Assembly (NCBI GenBank): GCA_027623815.1
Contig: JAQBUV010000005.1
Coordinates: 1-60,664 of the forward strand
Direction: 5' to 3'
DNA from: Casp-Chloro-G3 sp002816715
Lineage (GTDB): Bacteria; Chloroflexota; Dehalococcoidia; Lucifugimonadales; UBA3495
Length of the DNA stretch: 60,664 nucleotides
Shown: piece by piece, positions 1 through 9,725 of the stretch
Layout: each line of letters begins with the position of its first letter
How positions within the stretch are numbered: the stretch's first letter is position 1
The notes under the pieces: model-generated
The model's input: only the letters and a program-made list of their open reading frames with translations
The model's database searches: none
What the model was told of the DNA's origin: nothing
Made by a program: the position numbers and the translations under genes

Positions 1-86
1 TATTTCCCTCATTCTAGGAGCGGGACTCTATCTTAACCACCTGTCCGATTTTTGGGGTCCACCTCAAATACCACCTTTCTGTTGTA

Positions 87-3000
87 TCACGAAACCCGGT
101 AAATTTTCATGCCGTCCCCATCGAAAACGAGAATCGCCAATCCATTGCCAACCATTTCCTCAAATTTGTGCAACCCTTGGTCTGCGTAATAAGCCCGTTC
201 CAAATCACCCACCACGATGTACTCTACGTCGTACAAATCCAGGAGTTGCTTGGTTCGTAACAAGTCGGTGCCGTTGTACATCTCGGTTACATCTCGCGTC
301 CGCTGGCCAATCGTGCCCGCATAAGCGTTTCTTTGTTGAATCTGGTGCCAGGGCCAGCCAATCACCGTGGGCAAGCCGGTATAGTTGGCGATACGGGCGC
401 TCCAGTGATACTGCTGGTTATGGGCCTCCAGCACCACCGGCGACCCGGTTACATTGTCTTGCAGCCACTGGATCCCCTCCAGGTCTTTCCTCAACGACAG
501 CAACTGCCCCTCTTCGACATGCACCGCTGTTTTCATGTATGCCGTGCCGTCCAGGGTGAATGGCCCCCCATTAAACCGGTCGGCGAACCGATCGGCGATT
601 CGAGCCTTGGTGCCCAGCCCGGTGTAAATCAAGCTGGAGGCGAATAGCGCCAGTAACATCACCGCCCAAATCGTCTTTCCCCAGCCCAAACGCCAGCGGA
701 ACCAGCCCTGAAAACCCAGATACCACAGCATGAAGGCCGCCGCGATACTGAACAAGACCCAGGCTTCCAGGTAGAGTTTGAACAGGGTGTTCATTCGCCC
801 AATGTCACCGTTCAGTCGCACAAAATCCACGCCGAATCCAATGGCTAGGGCCATCCCTAACAGCAACAGCGGAACCGCTCGGTACAGTCGGTCTGGTTCG
901 GCGGAGGCCGCCACGTCCCATAGCGCCAGACCAGTCAACGCCAGCAGCACGGTCAAGCCAGCCGCCGTCCAGAAGCCTGCCGCCAGCAGGTAAATCAGAA
1001 CCGCCAATCCCAGAACCAGATAGAGTCCCTTCCAGAATCGGTCATGTCCTGGATTCCCGTCGGGCAATGCACTCCCATTTCCTGGGACTAACCCTCGGAA
1101 AACTCCGACCAGAGAGCGACGCGACTGATGAATCAAGAAAGTGCCACCGATAAACAAGAACAGCCCATGAATGGCGATGTAACGGTCGACGGGAGTCAGC
1201 CACTTGGAAGCCGCGGCTCCGGCGTCGAAGGTCTCGTAGGCTTGATGAAAGGGCAGGAAGGCCAGCACGCTGAGGGCAACGACCCCCAACGCCAATAATG
1301 TTAGCAGGGCAGCTTGCTGTAGCCAGGGCCGTTGCGTAGAAGAAACCGCCAGCGCCAGCAGAGCCAAGACCAAAACCAGATATGAAGGGTAGTCCCAGCT
1401 ATTGATGACCCACAATGCCCCCAGAGCAAAGCTCAATATACCGCTGGCGGCCAGAGCCCACAACCGACTCCCACTCCTCAGGCCCACCACTAGGTTGAGA
1501 CCCAGCCCAATCACCAGCAAGGTAAAGGGAATCACCATCATGTGGGCGTGCAGATCGGCAAAGAGAAAGGTGAAAAATGGAAACTCGGTGATATGGAAAG
1601 AAACATCGGCAAACCCGGCGGCTTCGTCCGGTACCCAAAATGCCAGCGGAGAAGGGTCAACATCCTCCAGCGGCGGAATCATCCGGCTGCTGCGCCAGAA
1701 ATCGAAGGGCGGAAAACCACCCGCGCCACCAAACAATCGAAGCCATAGTCCGTGAGTTAATTGGATCACACCGTCCAGGTTGCCGATCACAGCAATGAAC
1801 AGGCCAGACAGCAAGCCCGCGCTAACCGGACTCCAGAAGGCCCGTTCAATCCGACTCTGCTTCGCCCTCCGGTTAGCCTGGTTGCATGATCGTCTAACGC
1901 CTTCAGCCAAGTTATAAACTATGGAATATGCGCCAGTGAAGGTTAGCGCGAAGAATAATGGCACGGCCAGGTTGAAAGCAGTGGTAGGAATCATACCGGT
2001 CAGGCGAATGGGCAAGGCCAGCAGGTAATAGCCCCAATAATAGTAGTTCAGATAACCCCCAGCGTACCAGGGATCGTAGGGCGGAAAGGTGGTGGAGCGC
2101 ACCACGGCGTTCAGGTAGGCCAGCTCCATCGGCTTCTCCCCACCTCGAAAGGGGTGCCACAGGTCCGGGTTGGCGGCGCGCACCAGGACAAAGGCCAGAA
2201 AAGCGATCAGGAACAGGCATTCTGCGACAACCAGCAGCCGCCAGTTCTCCAGGAAGAAAGTCTTGACTTCTCGCCAGCGGGTAGCCAACACCGCACCGGA
2301 CAGCGACGCGACGACCAGTAGTCCCAGCAGAATAGCCATCCTGGAAAAGTCGAGCCACCCCAAACTCACCAGCAGCCAGGTGATGTATCCGACCACCAGC
2401 AGCCCCAGTACGCGGGCCAGGACAATGCCCCGATCCGGCAATGGGCGGAAGATAAAAACCGACAGCGGCAATGCTAGCAAATAGATCAACTCGATGGCTA
2501 GGAGCCAGGCCAGCACCGGATAGCGATTGGTCCAGCTATCCCGATCAAACAATTCCGACCAGGTACCGCCGCTACGCTGTTTCGCTAGGTCTTCTTCAGA
2601 CAGCATCAAGCCTACTGCATCACTCGATTGTTGAGAAGTTCGCCCTCTAACTAGCTGTTCCAACAGGACTGATTCCGTCTGGCGTTCCACATTGCGAAAC
2701 AGCAGCACCTGCGGATGGTCATAGCCCACGACGTTATCATCGGCATAGCCCAGTCTTAGCCTGATGGGAGATGATTCTGTTGGTACCGAAGGGACAGGTT
2801 CTAAAACATCGGCATGGCCGTAAGGCGAATCTTGAAACGATACACCCCATAGCTCCGGGTACGATGTGAAGCTGCGCTCCAATTGATAGCCCAAATCCCC
2901 ACCAAAAAGCTGCTGGTAGTAGCCTGAACTGAATGGGAAGCGGTCCGGGTCTCTGGCAACGCTGACGTAGGGCCGGTAGCTGTAGAACACCACGTATTCC

Positions 3001-4589
3001 GCTTCGGACAAATGGCTGGCCAGGGCGCTCATCTTTTCAGCGGTATCCGGTTCATAGGCGGGAAACTGCCAGAGATCGTAGCGGTAGAGTTCTGGAATGA
3101 ACTCATCCCAATGGTTGTCGCTGACAATCTTCGCACTCGCCGGGACATTCTGCCGAATCCATTGTGACGCCGCCACTGCCGGGTGATCCTGGGCATAGAC
3201 TTTCTGGAATGCCAGCGAATAAAGGCCGGTAGCTATGACTACCAGGACCACCAGCCCTACCGCCAACTTGGGCGATCCCCGAAGCACGCTGGCCTTCATT
3301 TTATCCAACGCCAAATGGCCGGAATCAATCGCCGGCCTATACCTGACCGACGCGGCGCGGCTATAGTCCACCAGCCAGAGCAGCAGGCGCGCGCCCATCA
3401 GAATCATGAAGGGCATCAGGGGAAAGACATAGCGCAGGAAGTGGACTTCAAATGTTTCCAGGAAGATGAACTGGGGCACGACCCAGGCCAGCAGCAGCAA
3501 ATCGGCATGCCGGGTCGCCCGCACTTTGAGGGCCATCACCACAGTGAACGGGATGCTGAGCCAGGCCACCACCCCCAGCGGGATTCCCAACCCCCACACT
3601 GTGGTCTGCTGTATCTGGTACAGAAAAGCCGGTGTATCGACGTACTGTATGGTGAAGGGCCACAGTCCGGCGTGACGGGCCATATTCGCCTGCGCCGTCA
3701 GGTCACCGATAAAGGCGGTGAAGTCCAACAAAGCATAGGGCGTGAGCAGGAAGAACACCGCCAGCGCGCTCAGTCCGGCCAGCCCGGCGTGAACCAGCAT
3801 CCTCCGGACAATACCCAGGTTTATCCCCGACCAGCGACCGACTGCCGAGTTCAGCGCCCAATAGCCGTAGGCCAAGGCCAGGGGCAGCACCAGCGGTAGA
3901 ACACTCACTTTTGGAGCAATTGCCAGTCCCACCAAAGCGCCCAGCAGCAGCGAGTCTTGCCATCGGCGGTGTTCGACCATCCGCAGCATGGCCCAGAAGC
4001 TAACCAGGATAAAAAACACCGAGAAGGTCTCCGGCCGGTAAAAGTGGCTGTTCTGGACGTGGACTACCGCCAGAGCGGTCAGGGCGGCGGCCAGCAGCCC
4101 AACATTGCGGCTGAACATCCGCTTCCCTAGTACATAGACCATGAGCACAGTGCCGAGGTCGGCCAGGGCAGAAAGAACCCGACCAGCGTAGCGCATATCC
4201 AAATCGCCGATGTCGACGAACAATTCGATGATTGAGCGCAGCAATACCAGAACGTAGATCAGGCTGCTGCCCAGGGGAAACCAGTGAGGGTTTAGCGGAC
4301 TTCGCTCAGCGTCAAGGAACACGCTAAGGCTGGGGAAGCCCGGTTCGATTTCCGGATGGTCCTGGGTGCAGTTTCGAAAGCCCGGCGACTCGGTGAGCAC
4401 ATCGTACATGCAACCGGCCCGCATATAAATGGAGCGTTCATCCGGGTGGAAGCCGTATCCCGAGTCCCAGTTGATGCCGTGCAAGCGCAGGCCGAGGCCC
4501 ACCGCCAGGATCAGCGCCAGCAAAATCAGCGCAACCGACGGGCCACGGCGGAAGTTGGCAGGCCACCAGTGAGTTAAGGATTCAGGCAT
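87..4589 (-). CDS. GT39-like glycosyltransferase fused to DUF2298 (Chlor_Arch_YYY) membrane protein
   Basis: 1500 residues, almost all of it polytopic membrane protein. The N-terminal part (about 1-650) looks like a GT-C fold dolichyl-phosphate-mannose/ArnT-type (GT39) transferase, with an acidic HPDE motif in the first lumenal loop near residue 48 and a soluble stretch around 470-650. The C-terminal part (about 680-1500) is a DUF2298 domain; its eponymous tyrosine cluster (LNYYYWGYY) lies near residue 848. The same domain is a separate 794-residue protein at 37606-39990, so this is a fusion of two modules. Inferred role: transfer of sugars from a lipid carrier to a surface polymer, lipid or protein at the outer face of the membrane. 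Donor and acceptor cannot be read from sequence. Starts at ATG; ends at TGA, showing that TGA works as a stop in this genome. Confidence 0.85.
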   Translation of the reverse strand: MPESLTHWWPANFRRGPSVALILLALILAVGLGLRLHGINWDSGYGFHPDERSIYMRAGCMYDVLTESPGFRNCTQDHPEIEPGFPSLSVFLDAERSPLNPHWFPLGSSLIYVLVLLRSIIELFVDIGDLDMRYAGRVLSALADLGTVLMVYVLGKRMFSRNVGLLAAALTALAVVHVQNSHFYRPETFSVFFILVSFWAMLRMVEHRRWQDSLLLGALVGLAIAPKVSVLPLVLPLALAYGYWALNSAVGRWSGINLGIVRRMLVHAGLAGLSALAVFFLLTPYALLDFTAFIGDLTAQANMARHAGLWPFTIQYVDTPAFLYQIQQTTVWGLGIPLGVVAWLSIPFTVVMALKVRATRHADLLLLAWVVPQFIFLETFEVHFLRYVFPLMPFMILMGARLLLWLVDYSRAASVRYRPAIDSGHLALDKMKASVLRGSPKLAVGLVVLVVIATGLYSLAFQKVYAQDHPAVAASQWIRQNVPASAKIVSDNHWDEFIPELYRYDLWQFPAYEPDTAEKMSALASHLSEAEYVVFYSYRPYVSVARDPDRFPFSSGYYQQLFGGDLGYQLERSFTSYPELWGVSFQDSPYGHADVLEPVPSVPTESSPIRLRLGYADDNVVGYDHPQVLLFRNVERQTESVLLEQLVRGRTSQQSSDAVGLMLSEEDLAKQRSGGTWSELFDRDSWTNRYPVLAWLLAIELIYLLALPLSVFIFRPLPDRGIVLARVLGLLVVGYITWLLVSLGWLDFSRMAILLGLLVVASLSGAVLATRWREVKTFFLENWRLLVVAECLFLIAFLAFVLVRAANPDLWHPFRGGEKPMELAYLNAVVRSTTFPPYDPWYAGGYLNYYYWGYYLLALPIRLTGMIPTTAFNLAVPLFFALTFTGAYSIVYNLAEGVRRSCNQANRRAKQSRIERAFWSPVSAGLLSGLFIAVIGNLDGVIQLTHGLWLRLFGGAGGFPPFDFWRSSRMIPPLEDVDPSPLAFWVPDEAAGFADVSFHITEFPFFTFLFADLHAHMMVIPFTLLVIGLGLNLVVGLRSGSRLWALAASGILSFALGALWVINSWDYPSYLVLVLALLALAVSSTQRPWLQQAALLTLLALGVVALSVLAFLPFHQAYETFDAGAAASKWLTPVDRYIAIHGLFLFIGGTFLIHQSRRSLVGVFRGLVPGNGSALPDGNPGHDRFWKGLYLVLGLAVLIYLLAAGFWTAAGLTVLLALTGLALWDVAASAEPDRLYRAVPLLLLGMALAIGFGVDFVRLNGDIGRMNTLFKLYLEAWVLFSIAAAFMLWYLGFQGWFRWRLGWGKTIWAVMLLALFASSLIYTGLGTKARIADRFADRFNGGPFTLDGTAYMKTAVHVEEGQLLSLRKDLEGIQWLQDNVTGSPVVLEAHNQQYHWSARIANYTGLPTVIGWPWHQIQQRNAYAGTIGQRTRDVTEMYNGTDLLRTKQLLDLYDVEYIVVGDLERAYYADQGLHKFEEMVGNGLAILVFDGDGMKIYRVS

Positions 4590-4624
4590 ACCCTATATTA
4601 GTCCGATGGATGGGAGACAGACCG

Positions 4625-4667
4625 CGAGGGGGGAAGTCCTTGGATCAAAGGTGGACTTCCCCCCTCG
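4625..4667. terminator. 15-bp perfect stem-loop between gap and the membrane protein gene
   Basis: Perfect inverted repeat: arms 4625-4639 and 4653-4667 (CGAGGGGGGAAGTCC and its complement) with a 13-nt loop. It sits between the gap stop codon (4695) and the start of the next minus-strand gene (4589). No T-run follows on either strand, so it is an atypical terminator; an mRNA-stabilising hairpin at the gap 3' end is the alternative. Confidence 0.5.
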
Positions 4668-4694
4668 TCATGTACCTACGGCACGCAGCGGCGA

Positions 4695-5711
4695 TTAGAT
4701 TCCCTTATCGGCGATAAAGGAGCACAAATCCACGGTGCGGCAGGAGTAACCCCACTCGTTGTCGTACCAGCCCAAAATCTTGACCATCCGGCCTTGCATG
4801 ACCATCGTGGACAGGGCATCGAAGACGCAACTGTGGGGATTGCCCCGAACGTCGGAACTGACGATGGGGTCTTCGGTGTATTCCAGAATTCCCTTCAGAC
4901 CGCCGGCCGCCGCGTCTTTAAAGGCCTGGTTAACCTCTTCAACGGTAGCATTCCGGCTGACATCGGCCACGAAGTCAGTGCAGGAACCGGTAGATGTGGG
5001 CACACGGAAAGCCATACCGTGCAGCTTGCCGTTCAACTCCGGCAGCACCAGACCCACCGCGCGAGCCGCTCCAGTGCTAGTGGGGATGATGTTCTGGGCA
5101 GCGGCCCGGGCCCGGCGCAGGTCTGAGTGACGCTGATCCAGAATTGCCTGGTCGTTCGTGTAGGAGTGGATCGTGGACATCAGCCCCTTTTCAATCCCGA
5201 AAGCCTCGTGCAGCACTTTGACCATCGGCGCAAAGCAGTTGGTAGTGCAGGATGCGTTAGACACGATGTTATGTTGCTTGGGGTCGTAGCTGTCATCATT
5301 GACTCCCAGCACCATGGTCAGGTCTACGTTGCTGGCCGGAGCGGATATGATTACCTTGCTGGCGCCGCCCTTAATGTGTCCGGCAGCCTGAGCGCCGTCA
5401 GTAAAAATGCCGGTTGACTCTACCACTATGTCTACGCCCATTTCCGACCAGGGTATCTGTCCCGGATCGCGCTCGGAGAATACCTTGACGCTGCTCCCGT
5501 CAATTACCAGGTCTCCATTGTTGGCCTCGACTTGGCCCTGAAACACGCCAAAGTTGGTGTCATACTTAAATAAGTGAGCGTTGGTCTTGGCATCGGTCAG
5601 GTCATTGACCGCCACCACTTCCAGTTTGCCCGGGTGGCGAGCCAGGGTAGCCCGGGTTACCAGACGACCAATCCTGCCGAATCCGTTAATTCCTACTCGG
5701 GTTACCATCAT
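4695..5711 (-). CDS. gap: Type I glyceraldehyde-3-phosphate dehydrogenase
   Basis: Cytosolic glycolytic/gluconeogenic enzyme that oxidises and phosphorylates glyceraldehyde-3-phosphate to 1,3-bisphosphoglycerate. 338 residues, the normal length. Rossmann motif NGFGRIGR at 9-16, an Asp (VND, residue 37) at the end of the second strand and the ERDP motif, which favour NAD over NADP, and the catalytic Cys155 in SNASCTTN. A TWYDNEWGY-like C-terminal signature is present (GWYDNEWGYS). Starts with two consecutive ATG codons behind a GAGGTGA ribosome binding site. It shares its strand with eno upstream, so glycolytic genes are loosely grouped, but a 144-nt gap with a palindrome separates them and it may have its own promoter. 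Confidence 0.97.
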   Translation of the reverse strand: MMVTRVGINGFGRIGRLVTRATLARHPGKLEVVAVNDLTDAKTNAHLFKYDTNFGVFQGQVEANNGDLVIDGSSVKVFSERDPGQIPWSEMGVDIVVESTGIFTDGAQAAGHIKGGASKVIISAPASNVDLTMVLGVNDDSYDPKQHNIVSNASCTTNCFAPMVKVLHEAFGIEKGLMSTIHSYTNDQAILDQRHSDLRRARAAAQNIIPTSTGAARAVGLVLPELNGKLHGMAFRVPTSTGSCTDFVADVSRNATVEEVNQAFKDAAAGGLKGILEYTEDPIVSSDVRGNPHSCVFDALSTMVMQGRMVKILGWYDNEWGYSCRTVDLCSFIADKGI

Positions 5712-5765
5712 TCACCTCGCAATTCATCTGTCATCGACTGGGGGATATGGGTCTTATATCTGCGA

Positions 5766-5795
5766 GACTGGTCAAGCCTGTTGGCATAACCAGTC
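5766..5795. promoter_or_regulatory. Palindrome upstream of gap
   Basis: Inverted repeat GACTGGT (5766-5772) / ACCAGTC (5789-5795) with an inner GCC/GGC pair (5776-5778, 5783-5785). It lies about 55 nt upstream of the gap start and downstream of the preceding small gene. It could be an operator for gap or a weak terminator for the eno transcript; no T-run follows. Confidence 0.3.
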
Positions 5796-5855
5796 CGATT
5801 TAACAATTTGGCGAAGAGTACCAGGGCATCCACAACGGGACGACTGGGGAGTGTC

Positions 5856-6218
5856 CTATCGCCCTTGCTCATGTTCCTCATTTTTCAGGTCTTTACCAGC
5901 CGTCATGGTCAGCAACCGCCGCATACGCCACTGTCTGGGTGAGTAGGCCTGCAGGTACAGACGCCAGAATCCGTCGGCTTCAGGATTACGGTTTGCCAGG
6001 TTTTCCGGCGAGTCAGCACGCACCAGGTCTTTAAACTTGTCCGGGGAGCGTCCTGAGGAAGCAGGCGAGGCGATCAAGGCCAGCAAGCCAAAGACAAACT
6101 GGACACTTCGCACGATCAACCACAACGACAGCCGGAAAGCGCCCAGCACCAATCGCACCGTCAGGTAACGGGATATCCTCCAGGCCAGGGTATAGTTAGA
6201 ATATTTTGAGGTAATCAA
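5856..6218 (-). CDS. Small hypothetical membrane-associated protein downstream of enolase
   Basis: 120 residues, family not recognised. A basic N-terminus is followed by one or two hydrophobic stretches (about residues 21-52, including LWLIVRSVQFVFGLLALIA), then a hydrophilic, charged C-terminal tail rich in Arg, Lys and Glu. The reading frame overlaps the enolase 3' end by 23 nt, which suggests translational coupling. The start is uncertain: the first in-frame start is a TTG at 6218 with a weak ribosome binding site, and no ATG occurs until late in the frame. Real gene status rests on position and the coherent hydrophobic-hydrophilic pattern. Confidence 0.5.
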   Translation of the reverse strand: MITSKYSNYTLAWRISRYLTVRLVLGAFRLSLWLIVRSVQFVFGLLALIASPASSGRSPDKFKDLVRADSPENLANRNPEADGFWRLYLQAYSPRQWRMRRLLTMTAGKDLKNEEHEQGR

Positions 6219-7518
6219 ACGCTTTCTTACCCGCGTACACAGCTTCGTTACCCAAGTCTGCTTCTATTCTAAGCAACCGGTTGTATTTTGCAACCCGCTC
6301 CGAACGGGCGGGCGCGCCAGTCTTGATCTGCCCCACGTTCCAGGCCACCGCCAGGTCGGCAATGGTCGTATCCTCGGTCTCGCCGGAACGGTGGCTCATC
6401 ACCGCTCCCCAACCGGCGTCCCGGGTCATCTGCAACGCGCTGTAGGTCTCCGACAAGGAGCCAATCTGATTGGGTTTGAGCAGCACTGCGTTACTGGCTT
6501 TCTGATCGATTCCTTGCTGAATCCGCGTGATGTTGGTGACAAACAGATCATCGCCCACCAACTGCACCGATTCACCCAAGCGACTGCATAGTTCCGACCA
6601 GCCTGCCCAATCGTCCTCGTCCAACCCGTCTTCGATGCTGATGATCGGGTAGTCCCGACACCATTCGGCGTACAGATCGACCAGTTCCTTGGAAGTTAGG
6701 GTGGTTCCGTCTCTCTCCAAAATGTACTTGCCTTCTGACTTGCTGTAGAGTTCAGAAGCGGCAACATCCATCGCCAGAAAGACACCCTCACCGGGGCGGT
6801 ATCCGGCGGTTTCCACCGCCTTGAGCACCGTCTCAATGGCGTCTTTATTCGATGGCAATGACGGCGCAAATCCGCCCTCATCGCCCACATTCAAGTTGTG
6901 CCCACCATCCCGCAGCAGTCCCTTGAGCGCTTGGTATATTTCAGCACCGGCGCGCAAGGCCTGGGAAAAGGTCTCTGCTCCCACCGGAATCACCATGAAC
7001 TCCTGGATATCAGCCGAGTTGGAAGCGTGCCGCCCGCCGTTCAGGATGTTGAACATGGGCACCGGCAAGCTGACCGCCCGGCCTTGCGCCAGATAACGCC
7101 ACAACTCTCCATCGGCGTCTTCGTGGGACAACGACGCGGCGCGCGCGACGGCCATCGAAACCGCCAATATCGCGTTGGCTCCCAGATTGCTTTTGTCTGG
7201 GGTGCCGTCCAACTTCAGTAGCTTGTGATCAATAGCAGCCTGGTCAAGGGGAGAGACGCCCGCTAATTCCGGGCTAATTACGTCATCAATGTTGGCGACG
7301 GCTTGCAGCACGCCATTGCCGCCAAAACGATGCGGGTCTTTGTCTCTAAGCTCCAAGGCCTCGTAGCTGCCGGTGCTGGCCCCAGAAGGGACCAGAGCAT
7401 GGGCACGGATACCGTTGGACAGGCGTACCTCGGCTTCAACGGTGGGATTACCTCGTGAGTCCAGGGCCTGTCTGCCTTTGATGCTGGCTATGGTGACGTT
7501 GGCCTTCAAAGTTGCCAC
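6196..7518 (-). CDS. eno: Enolase (phosphopyruvate hydratase)
   Basis: Interconverts 2-phosphoglycerate and phosphoenolpyruvate in the cytosol; Mg-dependent. 440 residues, slightly longer than usual. Visible signatures: SRGNPTVEAEV near the N-terminus, GGRHASNSADIQEFM, the NVGDEGGFAPS loop bearing a catalytic Glu, the metal-binding SIEDGLDEDDW, and LLKPNQIGS followed by MSHRSGETEDT with the catalytic Lys and substrate-binding residues. Starts at GTG, overlapping the stop of the LOG-like gene by one base (TAGTG), so the two are cotranscribed. Confidence 0.97.
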   Translation of the reverse strand: MATLKANVTIASIKGRQALDSRGNPTVEAEVRLSNGIRAHALVPSGASTGSYEALELRDKDPHRFGGNGVLQAVANIDDVISPELAGVSPLDQAAIDHKLLKLDGTPDKSNLGANAILAVSMAVARAASLSHEDADGELWRYLAQGRAVSLPVPMFNILNGGRHASNSADIQEFMVIPVGAETFSQALRAGAEIYQALKGLLRDGGHNLNVGDEGGFAPSLPSNKDAIETVLKAVETAGYRPGEGVFLAMDVAASELYSKSEGKYILERDGTTLTSKELVDLYAEWCRDYPIISIEDGLDEDDWAGWSELCSRLGESVQLVGDDLFVTNITRIQQGIDQKASNAVLLKPNQIGSLSETYSALQMTRDAGWGAVMSHRSGETEDTTIADLAVAWNVGQIKTGAPARSERVAKYNRLLRIEADLGNEAVYAGKKAFDYLKIF

Positions 7519-8027
7519 TAGCCGCCAACCTTCGCGCCAGTGGAGTTACTGCGCGCGTTTGCGGCGGCCAATGCTTTCTCCACGGCATCTACTGGGTCTG
7601 TTGCCTGAATCATACCGTTCTCTATCGGGTCACCGTCGCCCTTGATGGTCAGAGGCCAAGTCTTGAGAGCGATCACTGGGACACCATCAGCGAGGGCGTA
7701 GGCAATCTCAGAGAGGGTGCCGAAGGCTCCACCAATAGCGATCACCGCGTCGCCGGTGTTCACCACAATCACGTTTCGAGAGAATCCCATAGTGGTTACT
7801 ATTGGAATGTCCACGTAACTGTTGGCTTCTTTTGAGGTGCGGCCAGGCAATATGCCAATGGTGGTGCCGCCCGCCGATTTAGCTCCTTTACAGACCGCCT
7901 CCATCACACCCTGGAGACCGCCGCAAGCGACCATTACACCGCGCTTGGCTAATTCACGGCCTACTGCTTCCGCCAGGGCCAACTGCTCCGGCTTGGCTTT
8001 ACTGCCTCCGATTACTGAGATAATCAT
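7518..8027 (-). CDS. TIGR00725/LOG-like Rossmann-fold protein
   Basis: 169 residues. Pattern of the TIGR00725 branch of the lysine-decarboxylase-like/MoCo-carrier superfamily: an N-terminal IIISVIGGS-type strand, a GGLQGVMEAVCKGAK segment, a GFSRNVIVV segment and the glycine-rich IAIGGAFGTLSEIAYAL nucleotide-phosphate loop (the GGxGTxxE motif, here GGAFGTLSE). Relatives include cytokinin-activating phosphoribohydrolases and proteins of unknown role, so substrate cannot be assigned. First gene of the probable LOG-eno-small gene transcription unit. Confidence 0.8.
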   Translation of the reverse strand: MIISVIGGSKAKPEQLALAEAVGRELAKRGVMVACGGLQGVMEAVCKGAKSAGGTTIGILPGRTSKEANSYVDIPIVTTMGFSRNVIVVNTGDAVIAIGGAFGTLSEIAYALADGVPVIALKTWPLTIKGDGDPIENGMIQATDPVDAVEKALAAANARSNSTGAKVGG

Positions 8028-8101
8028 GTATTTAAACTACCAGTCCAAGAGCAAATTGGGACATCAGCCAATGATTCGGTGGCCGTGCTTAATATAGATG
8101 G

Positions 8102-8133
8102 ATGTTTCTACCAGACTATGTTTCTACCAGACT
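8102..8133. repeat. 16-bp perfect tandem duplication
   Basis: Two adjacent identical copies of ATGTTTCTACCAGACT (8102-8117, 8118-8133) in the gap between nuoN and the LOG-like gene. Probably a replication-slippage duplication; the rest of this 168-nt gap shows nothing clear. Confidence 0.85.
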
Positions 8134-8195
8134 AAATGAACAGGCTCGGTACTCACAATGACTAACCCCGACACCCAACTGATACCACCCGATAT

Positions 8196-9719
8196 TCACC
8201 CGCCCGGCAATATTGACCGGCTGGCCACATCAATGAAGTCCAGCAGCGGGGCCGGGTACACTCCGAACCAGAGCACGGCGACCAGCCCCAGCACCAATAC
8301 GCCGAGTATCAACACCGATGGCCGGGCCAGAGCCGCAACGTCCACTGCCGCCGGTTGATGGTCATGGCCGTCATGGCGGGTTTCGGAGGCGGCCAGGGCC
8401 GGTTGAATGTACATCTGCCGAATGACTTGCAGGTAGTAGTACAGCGAGATCAAACTGCTAAAAATTGCCACAATCGCCAGCCACAGGAACCCGGCATCGG
8501 CCACCGCGGTGAACAGGTAAAACTTGGCGGTAAACCCGGCGAATATGGGCAACCCGGCCAGGGAGAATAGTCCGATGGCAATGGACGCGGCCAAAAAAGG
8601 CTGACGGTCGGCCAGACCGGCGAAGTCAGCAATCTCTTCTTGTCCGGTCATATTGAAATAGGAGATCAGGGCGGCAAATACGACCATATTGGTCACCGAG
8701 TAAGCCACCAGATAGAATATCACGCCATTAGCGGCCAGAATTGAACCGGTGGAAAGTACAGCAACTCCCGCCAGTACAAAACCAACGTGGCCGATGCTGG
8801 AGTAGGCCAGGAGCCGCTTCATGTTGCTTTGGGCCAGGGCGACCAGGTTACCCACCACCATGGTGATCGCCGCCATCCCGGCCAGTATGATCTGCCACTG
8901 TTCCCAGCGAGCGGCGGCCGGAACCAGTCCTTCCGCTACCAGTCGGATCAACAGAGCGAAGGCGGCGGTCTTGGAGGCGATGGCCAAATAGGCGGTCACC
9001 GGCAATGGCGCACCTTCGTAGGTGTCGGGCGCCCACATGTGGAAGGGCACTGCCGACAGCTTGAACCCGAAGCCCACGATGATCAATCCCAGGCCGACCC
9101 ACAAGGCTGGGCTAACATCGGTAACGCTGGTCAGGGCGGCGCTGATGTCGAGAAACCGGGTTACCCCCAACGTGCTGTAGACCATGCTGATGCCGTACAG
9201 CAGAATCGCCGAGGAGAACGCTCCAACGATGATGTACTTGATGCTGGCCTCGTTGGACTTGGCGTTGCCCAATGCGTAGGCGACCAAAACGTACAGGCTG
9301 AAGCTAAGCAACTCCAGCGAGATGTAGGCGGTCAACAACTCTCGGGACTCAGCCATCAGGTTCATGCCCAGGATGGAGAACAGCAGCAGGCCGTAGAACT
9401 CCCCCGCGTGGTTCAGGTGCTGCTTCACAAACTCAATAGAACTGAGAATGATGAAGATACCCATGACGAAGAAGACAATCTTGAAAAACAAAGAGTATGC
9501 ATCAATCGCCAGCAAGCCGCCGTATAAACTCTCGGTCTCACCGGAGAGCATCAGCACCGATAAGACAATCAGGCCCATCAGGCCCAACACTGAAACATAG
9601 CCCAGCAGGTCTTTCCGGCTTTGAGGCAGGAACAGGTCAATGATAAACACCAGCAACGCCAAACCAGCCAGAGCAAACTCCGGCGTCAGCAGATGAATAT
9701 TTTCCGTCAGTCCAGTCAC
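8196..9719 (-). CDS. nuoN: NADH-quinone oxidoreductase subunit N
   Basis: Antiporter-like proton-pumping subunit of the complex I membrane arm. 507 residues with about 14 predicted transmembrane helices and the proton-antiporter core (SIKYIIVGAFSSAILLYGISMVY, then the HMWAPDTYEGAP motif with conserved charged residues and the Lys of SNMKRLLAYSSIGH). Last gene of the nuo operon, 6 nt after nuoM. The C-terminus carries an HDGHDHQP histidine-rich loop before the last helix. Confidence 0.95.
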   Translation of the reverse strand: MTGLTENIHLLTPEFALAGLALLVFIIDLFLPQSRKDLLGYVSVLGLMGLIVLSVLMLSGETESLYGGLLAIDAYSLFFKIVFFVMGIFIILSSIEFVKQHLNHAGEFYGLLLFSILGMNLMAESRELLTAYISLELLSFSLYVLVAYALGNAKSNEASIKYIIVGAFSSAILLYGISMVYSTLGVTRFLDISAALTSVTDVSPALWVGLGLIIVGFGFKLSAVPFHMWAPDTYEGAPLPVTAYLAIASKTAAFALLIRLVAEGLVPAAARWEQWQIILAGMAAITMVVGNLVALAQSNMKRLLAYSSIGHVGFVLAGVAVLSTGSILAANGVIFYLVAYSVTNMVVFAALISYFNMTGQEEIADFAGLADRQPFLAASIAIGLFSLAGLPIFAGFTAKFYLFTAVADAGFLWLAIVAIFSSLISLYYYLQVIRQMYIQPALAASETRHDGHDHQPAAVDVAALARPSVLILGVLVLGLVAVLWFGVYPAPLLDFIDVASRSILPGG

Positions 9720-9725
9720 GATTTC

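Noticed and set aside
3183..3899. 238-codon open frame on the plus strand
   Set aside because: Lies wholly inside the membrane-protein gene on the other strand; composition rich in Gln, His and Arg, as expected of antisense shadow.
8787..9527. 246-codon open frame on the plus strand
   Set aside because: Antisense to nuoN; Gln/Gly/His-rich shadow with no recognised domain.
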